Shown here one piece after another: positions 32,994 through 42,070 of a stretch of 59,416 bases of DNA. The stretch comes from Clostridia bacterium (GTDB taxonomy: Bacteria; Bacillota; Clostridia; Oscillospirales; CAG-272), in contig JAFUQQ010000014.1 in assembly GCA_017472285.1 (NCBI GenBank), positions 98,372-157,787 on the forward strand, read 5' to 3'. The translations under genes and the position numbers were made by a program. Numbering within the stretch: position 1 is the first letter of the stretch; every line of letters starts with the position of its first letter. The notes under the pieces are model-generated. The model was not told where the DNA came from. It worked only from the letters and a program-made list of their open reading frames with translations, and searched no databases.

Positions 32994-33903
32994 TTTGCGA
33001 GGATTTCTTCTTTTCTCGAAAGAATTTCATCTCCGAGGATTTCCGCTTCGGCTTTTTCAAGACCGATTCTGTCGATGGCTTTGCCAAGACGTTCCTTGGG
33101 AAGACCGTTTTCCTTGAACCAAAGCATTGTTTTTTCGAGGATGGGCAAAATTTCTTCTTTTGTGGCAAAACGGGAAAGTGGAGAACCCATTCTCGTATGT
33201 TTGCCCCAAGTACCGCCGATATAGATGCGGTAAAGTGTTTCGCTTTCATGCGCAACGGCTTTGAAAGGACATTTTCCCGTGCAGACACCACAGGAAAGAC
33301 AAACGGAACGGTCGATATGCAGCTTGCCGTTTTCCACGTGTGCCGCTTTCATCGGACAGGCTTTTTCAACAGCACAGACCTTACATCCCCGACAAAGTTC
33401 GCTGTCAAATTTCGGAACTTTATGACCTTCCACGCCGAAATCGTTGAGGCTGGGTTTCATACAGCTATTCGGACAGCCGCCGATACCGATCTTGAATTTA
33501 TGCGGAAGCTTCACGTCATTCCAGCCGAGATAATATTTTTCATGGATTTCCGCCGCCAACGCCTGCGTATCGAAATTACCGAAAACGCAAGTCGTACCTT
33601 TGCAAGCTGTTACGGGACGGACTTTCGCGCCCGTGCCGCCGAAACGCAGATTGTGCGCGTTCGCATAAGCTTCCGCTTCTTCGATCTTTTCAAAAGGAAT
33701 GCCGGGAATTTCAACGGCAAGGCGGCTCGTGCAAATGAGCTTGCCATTTCCGAAATGTTCGGCAATATAAGACATATCTATAAAATTTTCAGCCGTAAAG
33801 ACCGTTCCGGGTGCGACGATTCTGCCCGAAAAAAGATCGGTTCCTCTGTTGCGGAGAAAACCTCTTGCTTTGACGGCGGTGATCTGTTCTGTTGTAAGTT
33901 TCA
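32990..33903 (-). CDS. Sulfite/nitrite reductase-like protein with two [4Fe-4S] ferredoxin motifs
   Basis: Start at ATG 33903 behind AAGGAGA. 304 residues: N-terminal NiR/SiR half-domain, siroheme/[4Fe-4S] ligand motif C-x5-C ... C-x3-C (Cys101, 106, 144, 148; C-K-G-T-T-C and G-G-C-P-N-S-C), an inserted ferredoxin domain (Cys171/174/177/183 and Cys202/205/208/212), and a C-terminal reductase segment. This resembles AsrC or other small siroheme reductases, but no asrA/asrB partners are present. It heads an operon with an iron/heme/corrinoid-type importer through an ATGA overlap. Confidence 0.85.
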
Positions 33904-33934
33904 TATAAGTTCTCCTTGTTATATTGATGATATT

Positions 33935-33963
33935 CATTTTAACATTTTTTCCATAGGCTGTCA
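33935..33963 (-). promoter_or_regulatory. Promoter of the reductase-importer operon
   Basis: Minus strand TTGACA (33958-33963), 17-base spacer, TAAAAT (33935-33940), 32 bases before the ATG. I see no clear Fur box. Confidence 0.75.
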
Positions 33964-34035
33964 AGGCTTGCGCGTTTTTTCGGATGGTATATAAAAGGAA
34001 AAATCTTAAGGATTTCTTAAGAATCTGATGAACGC

Positions 34036-34065
34036 TTGCAGAAGGCGTGGGTTTTATGATATAAT
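34036..34065 (+). promoter_or_regulatory. Promoter of the YwaF-type gene
   Basis: TTGCAG (34036-34041), 18-base spacer, TATAAT (34060-34065). Confidence 0.6.
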
Positions 34066-34101
34066 AATATATCATTTTGAATATTTGAAAGGAAAACGAA
34101 A

Positions 34102-34845
34102 ATGGAACTCTTTTGGAAAACAACGGGGACGATCGAAAAAGGGCATGGCTTTTCTCATTTTGATACGACACATCTGCTTTGGCTTGCGGCATTTCTTGCG
34201 TTTACTGTCGTTTCTTGTATGATTTATAAAAAATGCTCAGAAAAGGGCAGACAAATTATGCGTCATATCTTCGCATCGCTTCTGATCGCGGATGAACTTT
34301 TTAAAGTGATCGGTCTTGTTGCTTACGGCAATTATAATGCCAATTACGTTCCGCTCCATCTTTGCAGCATCAATATTATTCTGATCGCCATTCATGCGAT
34401 CAAGCCTTCCAAACTCCTCGGACAATATCTGTATACCATCGGGATTCCCGCGACGTTGATGGCTCTCCTGTTCCCGACGTGGACGAAACTTCCTGTTTTG
34501 AATTTTATGCATATCCATAGCTTTACGGTACATATCCTGCTCGCCGTATATCCGATTATGATTACATACGGCGGCGACGTGAAGCCCCGTGTCAAAGATA
34601 TCCCGAAATGTTTGGCGCTTCTTATCGGGATGGCAATTCCCGTATATTTCTTCAATCTTGTTTTTGATACGAATTTTATGTTCCTGATGGAAGCGGATAA
34701 GGGTAATCCTCTCTATATTTTTGAACAGCTTTTCGGTTATCATTGGATCGGTTTCCCGATTCTTGCGGCGGCGGTGCTGGTCGTGATGTATGTTCCGCTC
34801 GTGACGTATCGCAAAATAAAGGGAAAACAAACGTCAAAAATTTAA
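34102..34845 (+). CDS. YwaF/TIGR02206 family integral membrane protein
   Basis: 247 residues with about seven membrane helices. Family marks are an early F-D-T-T-H-L-L-W-L helix start, the Y-N-A-N-Y-V-P-L-H-L-C-S-I-N pattern and H-I-H-S-F-T-V-H-I near residue 137, and N-x-x-F-D-T-N-F-M-F-L. TIGR02206 proteins are uncharacterised membrane proteins. Monocistronic, ending at a terminator. Confidence 0.88.
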   Translation: MELFWKTTGTIEKGHGFSHFDTTHLLWLAAFLAFTVVSCMIYKKCSEKGRQIMRHIFASLLIADELFKVIGLVAYGNYNANYVPLHLCSINIILIAIHAIKPSKLLGQYLYTIGIPATLMALLFPTWTKLPVLNFMHIHSFTVHILLAVYPIMITYGGDVKPRVKDIPKCLALLIGMAIPVYFFNLVFDTNFMFLMEADKGNPLYIFEQLFGYHWIGFPILAAAVLVVMYVPLVTYRKIKGKQTSKI

Positions 34846-34851
34846 TAAACC

Positions 34852-34890
34852 AAGCGAATTTCAAAAAAATCTTTGAAATTCGCTTTTTTA
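34852..34890 (+). terminator. Terminator of the YwaF-type gene
   Basis: AAGCGAATTTCAAA pairs with TTTGAAATTCGCTT and is followed by a T-run. Confidence 0.9.
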
Positions 34891-34961
34891 TATGGAAAAA
34901 ATATGATTTATTTGTTATACTTGGGATAAACTTATTTTTCATCAGAAAGGATGTCAGAAAA

Positions 34962-37154
34962 ATGGGACATTTATGTGAAAAAACGGTCGTTCTCGGTAAT
35001 GCGCGTTTCAGCGTGATTACGGAAAATCTGATCCGATGTGAATGGATGACAAGAGGTGTTTTTTGCGATGCCGGGACGCTTTTTGCCGTGAATCGTGCTT
35101 ATAACGGTTGTATCGTTGATATCAAAATCACGGAAAATGTCGTTGAAATCAAAACGGAAGCGATTCATTTGTATTATAAAAATAACGGTGCGAAAGGATT
35201 TACCGCGGAAAATCTTCATGCGGAAATTTACGGCGAAGAATGGCATTACGGCAAGAAAAACGTGAAAAATCTCGGCGGTACGCTTGCCACCCTTGACGGT
35301 GTTGAGGGATATTGCAAGGTCGATGACGGACTTCTTTCGCGTGACGGCTGGTTTGTAATCGATGACAGTAAAAATGCGATGATCGAAAACGGTTGGCTCA
35401 AAAAAAGTATTATTCGCCGTGAGCCCGATCTTTATCTTTTCGGCTACGGAAACGATTACAAAAAAGCTTTGCAAACGCTGTTTTATGTTTCGGGCAAAGC
35501 CGCTTTGCCCCGAAAATATACTTTTGGCTCATGGTATTCGCGATGGTGGGCATATACGGATGAGGAAATCCTCGGTATCGTTGACGAATACGATGCGAAT
35601 GATTTTCCGCTCGATATCATGGTCATCGATATGGATTGGCATCATCACGATTGGACGTATCGCGGTACGGAAGAATGTAAACTGCGCCGTGCAACATCGG
35701 GTTACGGACACGCGGGCAATCTCGGCTGGACGGGGTATTCATGGAATCATCGTTTGATTAAAAATCCCCCAGAAATGCTGAAAAAACTGCATGAAAAGGG
35801 CATTGCCGTTACGCTTAACGACCATCCGCATGACGGTGTACGAACGCATGAGGTCATGTATGCGAATTTTATGCGCTCGATGGGACTCCCTACGGAATGC
35901 GGAATTGAGCTTGAATTTGATGCGGGTGATGAAAGATATATGCAAGCCTTATATCGAAACGTACACGATACGATCGAAAAAGACGGCGTAGATTTCTGGT
36001 GGGTCGATTGGCAACAGGACCATTTGAAACCCTATATCAAGGGAACGTATATACGTCATCTGCCTTGGCTCAATTACTGTTATTATCATCATGCGGAAAA
36101 GGACGGCAAACGAGGCATTTCCTTTTCCCGTTGGGGCGGTTTTGGCGACCATAAACATCCGATCTATTTTTCGGGCGATACGAAAGCGGATTGGGAAGTT
36201 CTTTCGTTTGAAGTGGAATTTACGGCAAGCTCCTCCAATGCGGGACTTTTCTATTGGGGACACGATACGGGCGGTTTCTTTGGTGAACCCAATGCCGAGC
36301 TTTATGTCCGTTGGACACAGTTTTCGGGCTTTTCTGCCTGTTTGCGCGCCCATTCCGAACGCAATGCTGTTCTGGATCGCCGTCCTTGGAAATGGGGCGA
36401 AAGGGAAACGGATGCGATGCGAAAAATCTATCATCTGCGTTCACAGCTCATGCCTTATATCTATTCTTTGGCTTATGACGGTTATGAAAATGGGATGCCG
36501 ATGATCGCTTCTATGTATCTCGAATATCCCGATGATGAAAATGCGTATCACAATCCGCAGGAATACCTTTTCGGACCTGCTTTCATTTGCGCGCCAGTCA
36601 CCTCGCCTATGAATGACGGCAAAGCCAAACAAACGCTTTGGCTTCCCGAAAATGACTATTATCATTTCTTCACAGGTAAAAAATATGAAGCGGGATATCA
36701 TGAGATTGCATCTGCTTTGGACGAATTTCCACTTTTCGTCAAGGGCGGTGTGCCGATCCCGATGCAAGCATATACAAACCGCATGACGAAAGCTTCTCCC
36801 GAAGAACTCGTCATCCGCATATATCCCGGCGAAAAAGGAAGCTTTACGCTTTATGAGGATGACGGCATTTCGCGCGCTTATGAAAACGGAGAATTTCTGG
36901 GAACCCAGCTTTCCTATACGAATGAAAACGGCATCATCACGATCAAGATCAAACCTTTCGGAAATGGTTATGAGGGTATGCCCACGATGCGTTCTTATCG
37001 TATTGAGCTTATGCATACCGAAGAAAAACTTTCTGTTTTGAACGATATTCAGGCAGATGTTATATTTAACGGAGATTTGAATGTTGTTCAAATTCCGAAA
37101 ACAGACAGCAAAAAAAGCATGGAGATCATGCTGAAATCAAGGAGTTTATCATGA
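34962..37154 (+). CDS. Glycoside hydrolase family 31 (alpha-glucosidase/xylosidase type)
   Basis: Start at ATG 34962 behind AGAAAGG. 730 residues: N-terminal beta-sandwich (about 1-180), then the barrel opening with F-G-S-W-Y-S-R-W-W-A-Y and V-I-D-M-D-W-H. The catalytic nucleophile Asp349 is in W-W-V-D-W-Q, the acid/base Asp406 in F-S-G-D-T-K-A-D-W, and H-D-T-G-G-F lies near 430. A C-terminal beta domain follows. No signal peptide, so it acts on imported oligosaccharide. The stop overlaps the next ATG (ATGA). Confidence 0.92.
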   Translation: MGHLCEKTVVLGNARFSVITENLIRCEWMTRGVFCDAGTLFAVNRAYNGCIVDIKITENVVEIKTEAIHLYYKNNGAKGFTAENLHAEIYGEEWHYGKKNVKNLGGTLATLDGVEGYCKVDDGLLSRDGWFVIDDSKNAMIENGWLKKSIIRREPDLYLFGYGNDYKKALQTLFYVSGKAALPRKYTFGSWYSRWWAYTDEEILGIVDEYDANDFPLDIMVIDMDWHHHDWTYRGTEECKLRRATSGYGHAGNLGWTGYSWNHRLIKNPPEMLKKLHEKGIAVTLNDHPHDGVRTHEVMYANFMRSMGLPTECGIELEFDAGDERYMQALYRNVHDTIEKDGVDFWWVDWQQDHLKPYIKGTYIRHLPWLNYCYYHHAEKDGKRGISFSRWGGFGDHKHPIYFSGDTKADWEVLSFEVEFTASSSNAGLFYWGHDTGGFFGEPNAELYVRWTQFSGFSACLRAHSERNAVLDRRPWKWGERETDAMRKIYHLRSQLMPYIYSLAYDGYENGMPMIASMYLEYPDDENAYHNPQEYLFGPAFICAPVTSPMNDGKAKQTLWLPENDYYHFFTGKKYEAGYHEIASALDEFPLFVKGGVPIPMQAYTNRMTKASPEELVIRIYPGEKGSFTLYEDDGISRAYENGEFLGTQLSYTNENGIITIKIKPFGNGYEGMPTMRSYRIELMHTEEKLSVLNDIQADVIFNGDLNVVQIPKTDSKKSMEIMLKSRSLS

Positions 37155-37945
37155 ATTATTGGCAACAAAGCGAAAAAAATATTTACGTTGCGGCACACAG
37201 AGGATTTTCCGAAAAATATCCCGAAAATACGATGGAAGCCTTCCGCGCAGCAATTGAACTCGGTGTCGATCAAATCGAAACGGACGTGCGTATTACAAAA
37301 GACGGCGAACTCGTTCTGATTCACGATGCGACCGTTGACAGAACGACAAACGGTACCGGCAAGGTTTCGGAAATGACGTTTCCTGAACTTCGCGCCTTGG
37401 ATGCAGGAAGCAAAAAGGATGTGCGCTTTGCAGGCGCAAAGATTCCGACTTTCATTGAACTCATGGAGCTTGTCAAAGATCATCCGACCATGACGCTCGA
37501 TATTGAACTCAAAGAATATCCCACCGATGGCAGAGAAGAACTTGCTTATGAGGTCTGTAATCGTGTTTTGAATATCGTTGATGCCTACGGCTATACCGAT
37601 CGAATTGTAATCAACTCCTTCAGCGGAAAGCTCAACGAATATATTCATCGGAAACACGGTAAAAAATATCGTCAGCACGTCTTTTTCCCCATCGAAGTGA
37701 TGAGCGAATGTAAGATTGATCCTTATTCTTATGCATATTGTGCTTGTATGTGCGGAAGTCCTTATATGACGAAAGCACCGTATTTTGATAAGATGCGCGC
37801 CTTGGGTGTTGAGCCTTGGGTTGGCGCATCCGTCAAAGATGCTGCGGGTGTGGATACTGCGATTGAACGCGGCGCGACCTTGATTACTTGTAACAATCCT
37901 GATGAGGTGCTTGCACTTCTTCGCGAGAAGGGATATCATAAGTAA
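37151..37945 (+). CDS. Glycerophosphodiester phosphodiesterase
   Basis: 264 residues of GDPD TIM barrel: A-H-R-G with His16, P-E-N-T with Glu26, E-x-D-V with Glu43 and Asp45, and H-D with His58 (metal and catalytic residues of the family); E-L-K-E near residue 120. It has no signal peptide. Releases glycerol 3-phosphate from glycerophosphodiesters. Translationally coupled to the GH31 gene. Confidence 0.92.
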   Translation: MNYWQQSEKNIYVAAHRGFSEKYPENTMEAFRAAIELGVDQIETDVRITKDGELVLIHDATVDRTTNGTGKVSEMTFPELRALDAGSKKDVRFAGAKIPTFIELMELVKDHPTMTLDIELKEYPTDGREELAYEVCNRVLNIVDAYGYTDRIVINSFSGKLNEYIHRKHGKKYRQHVFFPIEVMSECKIDPYSYAYCACMCGSPYMTKAPYFDKMRALGVEPWVGASVKDAAGVDTAIERGATLITCNNPDEVLALLREKGYHK

Positions 37946-37962
37946 CAAGGGGGACAGTCAAG

Positions 37963-38427
37963 ATGAATAAAGTGAGTACTAATTGGGGGCAAAGCGTTGC
38001 GGGCGTTGTGATAAAAGATGGGAAAGTATTGCTTGCACGACATACATACGGAAACGGAAAAGGAATGTTGATTATTCCGGGGGGATACGTGAATATCGGA
38101 GAAACACCGCAAGATGCATTGAAGCGGGAATTTTTGGAGGAAACCAATGTTCACGTAGAGCCGAAGGAAATCCTTGGTGTTCGATTCAATATGCATGATT
38201 GGTACATTGTTTTTCGCGCAGAGTATATTTCGGGCAAAGAAGCATCGGATCATGATGAAAACAGCGAAGTTGTATGGGTGGATATTGAAGATGCACTATC
38301 CAAAGACGATGTTCCCGAATTAACGAAAACATTGATAAAAAGTGCGAAAGTGTCTTCCGGTGCGCTTTCACTTCACTCTTATGAAGGTAGCATGAAATAT
38401 GCACCATATTCTTTGTGGTGCGTCTGA
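37963..38427 (+). CDS. NUDIX hydrolase
   Basis: 154 residues. The Nudix box is G-x5-E-x7-R-E-F-L-E-E-T-N-V (from about residue 44), complete except that the usual Gly near its end is Asn. The box is preceded by L-I-I-P-G-G-Y, typical of small nucleotide-pyrophosphatase members. 17 bases after the GDPD gene with AAGGGGG as ribosome site, so probably in the same transcript. Substrate unknown. Confidence 0.9.
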   Translation: MNKVSTNWGQSVAGVVIKDGKVLLARHTYGNGKGMLIIPGGYVNIGETPQDALKREFLEETNVHVEPKEILGVRFNMHDWYIVFRAEYISGKEASDHDENSEVVWVDIEDALSKDDVPELTKTLIKSAKVSSGALSLHSYEGSMKYAPYSLWCV

Positions 38428-38457
38428 TTGTTTTGAACTAAAAAACTGATACGTGAA

Positions 38458-38492
38458 AAATCAGACTCCCTTGCATAAAGGGAGTCTGATTA
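38458..38492 (+). terminator. Terminator after GH31-GDPD-NUDIX
   Basis: AATCAGACTCCCTT and AAGGGAGTCTGATT form a 14-bp stem; the T-run after it is weak. Confidence 0.7.
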
Positions 38493-38554
38493 GTTTGTCG
38501 ATAAAGTCCAAATAAAATTTTGGTTTTGTCTTTTTTAACAAAAGCAAAGATTCT

Positions 38555-38702
38555 AAAAAGCCCTCTTCTTTGGGGAGGGTGTCACGCGTTTTGGCGTGAC
38601 AGGAGAGGTTCTTGCACACAATTGAAACAAAAACTACAATAATGGTAATAAAACCTCATCCGTCAGGCTTCGCCTGCCACCTTCTCCAAAGGGGAAGGCT
38701 TT
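38555..38702 (+). repeat. R1-like MITE repeat, copy 3 (diverged)
   Basis: About 148 bp bounded by AAAAAGCCCTC and GGGAAGGCTTT, with inner hairpins GTCACGC-GTTTTG-GCGTGAC and CAGGCTTCGCCTG and the linking GAGAGGTT / AACCTC pair. Same plan as the R1 copies at 1701 and 12351, but a different subfamily. The 361-base gap between the NUDIX and permease genes contains the terminator at 38458, this repeat, and otherwise only AT-rich sequence in which I see nothing. Confidence 0.7.
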
Positions 38703-38788
38703 AAAAATCTTATCTTAACGCAAAGAAGTTTTTGTGCAACTTTTTATTTACATCTTTTCTACATAGGTTTTTCGACAGGTTGTTTTTG

Positions 38789-39640
38789 TTATATCACAAT
38801 TCCGATCAGGTCGAAAAGAATACCGACGACAATACCCGCGCCATAGACCGTGGCGGTGATGAGAAGATTGCTTTTCCAATTTTTATGCACACGGAAAAGA
38901 ATCAGCAGACCGACACCCGAATTGGCAATCAGTCCCGCAAGCATTGCGCCTGTGCTGATGACACCCGACAAGAAAAGCTGAGTCAAAACAACGGAAGAAG
39001 CGCAATTGGGAATCAAGCCGACAAGTCCCGCAACGAGAGGTGTAAAAATGCCCGCGCTTGCGGCAAATGCGGAAAGATTTTCTTCACCGATGAAGTGGAT
39101 AGCAACACCGATCAGGAAAGAGAATGCGAAGATAAAGAAAGCGATCTGCGCGGTATGAATCAAAGAAGAAAGGAAAATTCCTCTTTCACAATGGCAATGT
39201 TCTTCTTCGCAAATATGCGCGATCTGTTCTTTATGATTGGCTTTTTTATAAAAGCGGCGGATGAAATCCACAAGGAAACCGACGGCAATACCACAGGTAA
39301 CCTTGATACCGAGAATGGCAAGGATGCGAGGTGCAGCAACCTGTTCGGAGATCATGATCGGGAGCATTTCGTCCGATGTGGAAATGAAGATTGCGATGAG
39401 CGTGCCCGCCGAGATCACACCGCCCGCATAAAGACTTGCGGCAGAGGCGGAGAAACCGCATTGCGGAACCGCACCGAGAAGTCCACCGACAGCGGGACCG
39501 AGTTTGCCCGCTTTTGCGGCGAGTGCCGTTGTTTTTTCGGCGGCTTTGTGTTCGATAAATTCAAGCAAGAGATATGTTAAAAATAAAAATGGTAAGAGCT
39601 TTGCCGTATCCAGCAGAGCATCAAGTATAATGTCCAGCAT
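38789..39640 (-). CDS. Putative heavy-metal exporter permease (ArsP/10-TM type)
   Basis: 283 residues, eight to ten membrane helices in two homologous halves: each has a G-A/L-V/I-P-Q/N-C motif followed by a helix with G-G/S-V-I-S-A/T-G. A His/Cys-rich cytoplasmic loop H-I-C-E-E-E-H-C-H-C (about 143-152) lies between them and should bind metal. This matches the family of putative 10-TM heavy-metal or manganese transporters. Transcribed alone. Confidence 0.82.
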   Translation of the reverse strand: MLDIILDALLDTAKLLPFLFLTYLLLEFIEHKAAEKTTALAAKAGKLGPAVGGLLGAVPQCGFSASAASLYAGGVISAGTLIAIFISTSDEMLPIMISEQVAAPRILAILGIKVTCGIAVGFLVDFIRRFYKKANHKEQIAHICEEEHCHCERGIFLSSLIHTAQIAFFIFAFSFLIGVAIHFIGEENLSAFAASAGIFTPLVAGLVGLIPNCASSVVLTQLFLSGVISTGAMLAGLIANSGVGLLILFRVHKNWKSNLLITATVYGAGIVVGILFDLIGIVI

Positions 39641-39699
39641 ATATCAATCCTTTTCTTTCTATATTTTTATTTTATTATAAGAAATAGCTCAAAACAGAC

Positions 39700-39785
39700 C
39701 TCCCGTTTTGCCGTATTTGGATGCGGAAAAGCTGAAATAGGCGAGAAACTTCCTGCGGGCGTTGCCCGCTTTTACATTGTAGATA
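39700..39785 (-). other. GC-rich structured leader upstream of the metal permease
   Basis: On the minus strand a GCGGGC-AAC-GCCCGC hairpin (39756-39770) is followed by CAGGAAGTTTCTCGCCTA-like sequence and ends about 60 bases before the permease start. It could be a regulatory leader or a solo repeat; it does not match a riboswitch consensus that I know. Confidence 0.4.
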
Positions 39786-39858
39786 TTTTAGTATTATATA
39801 TGATTTTTTTGGGTTTGTCAATGCTAACTGCTTAAAAATATAAAATTTTCAAATCCTA

Positions 39859-39909
39859 TTGACATCGTAACAATATTACGTTATAATGGTTTCGTAACAA
39901 TGTTACGAA
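39859..39909 (+). promoter_or_regulatory. Promoter with two palindromic operators, yhbD-like operon
   Basis: TTGACA (39859-39864), 17-base spacer, TATAAT (39882-39887). Palindrome one, CGTAACAATATTACG (39866-39880), fills the spacer. Palindrome two, TTCGTAACAATGTTACGAA (39891-39909), covers the transcription start and reaches the ribosome site. Both share the CGTAA...TTACG core, so one regulator should bind both. Confidence 0.85.
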
Positions 39910-39920
39910 AGGAGGACGGC

Positions 39921-40310
39921 ATGGAGGAAAAGCTGATTTCCAAAAAAGAATTGTTGGAGAGGTATTCCATTTCTTACGGCGCACTTTACCGATGGAAAAG
40001 AAAAGGGCTGATACCTGAAGAATGGTTTATCAAAAAAGCAACCGTTACTGGACAGGAAACTTTTTTTCCGGAAGCTCTGATTTGTGAACGAATGGCACTG
40101 ATACAAAAGCAGAAGGATGATATTTCCTTGGATGATCTTTCTCGTCAGCTACGTCATGAAACGGAAAAAAGAGCAGTATTGCGTATCAAAACATCCTTCG
40201 GAGAGAAAAGTTTTTATTTGAACGAGATTCAATCTCTCATTTTGGATGACGGAGGCGGCAATAGCGCAGATATCACACAGACGTTACTCAATTTTGAAAA
40301 AAATCATTAA
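39921..40310 (+). CDS. YhbD-like (DUF4004) MerR-type DNA-binding protein
   Basis: ATG at 39921 behind AAAGGAGG. 129 residues: an N-terminal MerR-like helix-turn-helix ([21 protein letters not shown]) with [10 protein letters not shown] as wing, matching DUF4004 proteins such as YhbD. It precedes a bactofilin-like gene, as yhbD precedes yhbE/yhbF in Bacillus. It likely binds the two palindromes in its own promoter (inference). Confidence 0.85.
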   Translation: MEEKLISKKELLERYSISYGALYRWKRKGLIPEEWFIKKATVTGQETFFPEALICERMALIQKQKDDISLDDLSRQLRHETEKRAVLRIKTSFGEKSFYLNEIQSLILDDGGGNSADITQTLLNFEKNH

Positions 40311-40323
40311 AGGAGGATATGAT

Positions 40324-41061
40324 ATGGATATGAAAATTTTGGGAAGCGGCAAGATTGCTTCGGGTGAATATGAAAAAATCGCGATCAGCGGAAGCGGAAA
40401 GCTTTCCGGACTTGTTCGTTGCACGGGGTTCTACGTGTCGGGTTCGGCAAGCGGAGAAAGTCTCGAATGTGCAGATGAATGTAAGATTGCGGGAAGTTGC
40501 AAATTTTCTCGTGATGTGAAGGCGAAAACGCTTGTCATTTCAGGCTCTTTGTCCTGTGGCGATATCAATGCGGAGAATGAGGTGCGTGTCGCCGGCTCTG
40601 CGAAATGCGAGGGATCGCTCAAATGTGCATCGCTTACGATTGCGGGAACCGTTTCCGTGAGCGGTGATGCGGAAGCGGAAACCGTCAAGCTCGATGGTGT
40701 TCTGAATTGTGCGGGACTTTTGAACGCGGAGGAGATCTCCATCAAATTTGAAAAAAATATGACCATCGGCAGTATCGGCGGCAGTAAGATCGTTATTCTG
40801 AGAAAAAATCCTGCAAAGCAAACGGCACGGCTGCCTCTGTTTTCTTCGTTATCCAATTGGGAAGGCAATGTTCTTGTAAAAAATGCGATTGAAGGCGATG
40901 AGATCGCGCTGGAAAACGTCATTGCCGAAAGCGTTTCGGGAAGAATCGTCGCGATTGGGGACGGCTGTGAAATCGGATTGGTTCAGTATAGCGATAGGTT
41001 TGAGATTTCCCCAAATGCCAAGGTGGGCAGAATAGAACATCTGGGCGAAGAAAAAATATAA
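40324..41061 (+). CDS. Bactofilin-like polymer-forming protein (YhbE/YhbF-like)
   Basis: ATG at 40324, 7 bases after AAAGGAGG and 13 bases after the regulator gene. The 245 residues are a right-handed beta-helix: repeating I-S-G-S-G-K-L-S-G, V-S-G-S-A-S-G-E-S, I-A-G-S-C-K-F, V-A-G-S-A-K-C-E-G units of polymer-forming (bactofilin) proteins, with a different C-terminal stretch after residue 150. In Bacillus such a pair is bactofilin-related and needed for motility; the role here is unknown. Confidence 0.85.
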   Translation: MDMKILGSGKIASGEYEKIAISGSGKLSGLVRCTGFYVSGSASGESLECADECKIAGSCKFSRDVKAKTLVISGSLSCGDINAENEVRVAGSAKCEGSLKCASLTIAGTVSVSGDAEAETVKLDGVLNCAGLLNAEEISIKFEKNMTIGSIGGSKIVILRKNPAKQTARLPLFSSLSNWEGNVLVKNAIEGDEIALENVIAESVSGRIVAIGDGCEIGLVQYSDRFEISPNAKVGRIEHLGEEKI

Positions 41062-41070
41062 GCATACAAA

Positions 41071-41099
41071 AATCCCTGCATGATCTTCATGCAGGGATT
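41071..41099. terminator. Bidirectional terminator between bactofilin and DUF4380 genes
   Basis: AATCCCTGCATGA and TCATGCAGGGATT form a perfect 13-bp stem with a 3-base loop between convergent genes; a run of A precedes it (T-run for the minus strand). Confidence 0.85.
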
Positions 41100-41113
41100 C
41101 ATTTGGTTATTGA

Positions 41114-42034
41114 TTAAAAAATCTTTTCCGCAAGTTCTGCGAGAGATTCATTGGTAAATTCACCGATTTCGATACCATCGGTAAGCGTCCATGTTTCCGC
41201 ATGAACGATGGATTCACCTTTTGCGATGGTCTTGAGTTCGGAAAGTGTTTCCGCTTCCGTGAAAAGATCGCAAGCGTAAACTTCACAGGAAACGCCGAAG
41301 TCGGGATATTCGCCGTTCGGATGGTTGGAGGCATAGGACTTCACAAGTGCCTGACCGTGATTGATATAAGCGATCTTACCCGCAGTATTATTGATACCGT
41401 ATTTGATACTGTCTGCGATTTCGGGTTTTTGACGGAGCGCGATATAACGCTTACCCCAGAAAATGCGTTCGTCCGTCATATCGGTATAAGGCCATACGGC
41501 AAGAATACGGTTTGCGAGAAGTCCTGTATCTTCTGTCGGCTGAGGAACGACGACCGCGCCATCCTGTCCCATAACGGAAAGACACCACATTGCACCTTTG
41601 ATGGATTCTTCATTTGTATTTTTAACGTAATGTGTGGCAGTAAAGGTCGGTTCGGTTTCATGCATGGAGATATTCATCGAGAATTGCAGACCTGTAACTG
41701 CCTGAACGGGAGCTGTGAATACCGCACCTGTCGCATGGATGGAGTACACTACTTTCTCACAATCCGGGTAATAGGTTTCGGGGAATTTTTCGGGGGAGAG
41801 CCACATACGGTGACCGCCGTAAATATTCCATTCCTTGCCTTCACCGAAAACGGAAGAAACGTCCGAGGTTTTCTTGCGTTCGATGTCTTCAAACATCAGA
41901 TTGTTTTTGCCCTTCAGATTGCATTTGATGATACGGGGACCGAGATCGATGGTGACATAAATCTCCATGGTGTCGTTGGAGATGGCAAGACATTTTCCGT
42001 AATTGCCGTAAGTGGTTTCTTTGATGGAAATCAT
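41114..42034 (-). CDS. DUF4380 family protein (mutarotase-like fold)
   Basis: 306 residues, no signal peptide. The conserved Y-G-G-H-R-M-W-L-S-P-E (about 72-82) is the family mark, with D-L-G-P-R-I-I near residue 30. Together these suggest an aldose-1-epimerase-like beta-sandwich whose His lies in the ligand cleft. Starts 36 bases after nrdR with GAAAGGA, so may be in the nrdR transcript. Function not established. Confidence 0.8.
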   Translation of the reverse strand: MISIKETTYGNYGKCLAISNDTMEIYVTIDLGPRIIKCNLKGKNNLMFEDIERKKTSDVSSVFGEGKEWNIYGGHRMWLSPEKFPETYYPDCEKVVYSIHATGAVFTAPVQAVTGLQFSMNISMHETEPTFTATHYVKNTNEESIKGAMWCLSVMGQDGAVVVPQPTEDTGLLANRILAVWPYTDMTDERIFWGKRYIALRQKPEIADSIKYGINNTAGKIAYINHGQALVKSYASNHPNGEYPDFGVSCEVYACDLFTEAETLSELKTIAKGESIVHAETWTLTDGIEIGEFTNESLAELAEKIF

Positions 42035-42070
42035 GGTAAAAATCCTTTCATTTATATATTTATGGATATT

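Noticed and set aside
34743..34961. N-terminal extension of the GH31 protein
   Set aside because: It would run through the YwaF-type gene and its terminator; a proper ribosome site precedes the ATG at 34962.
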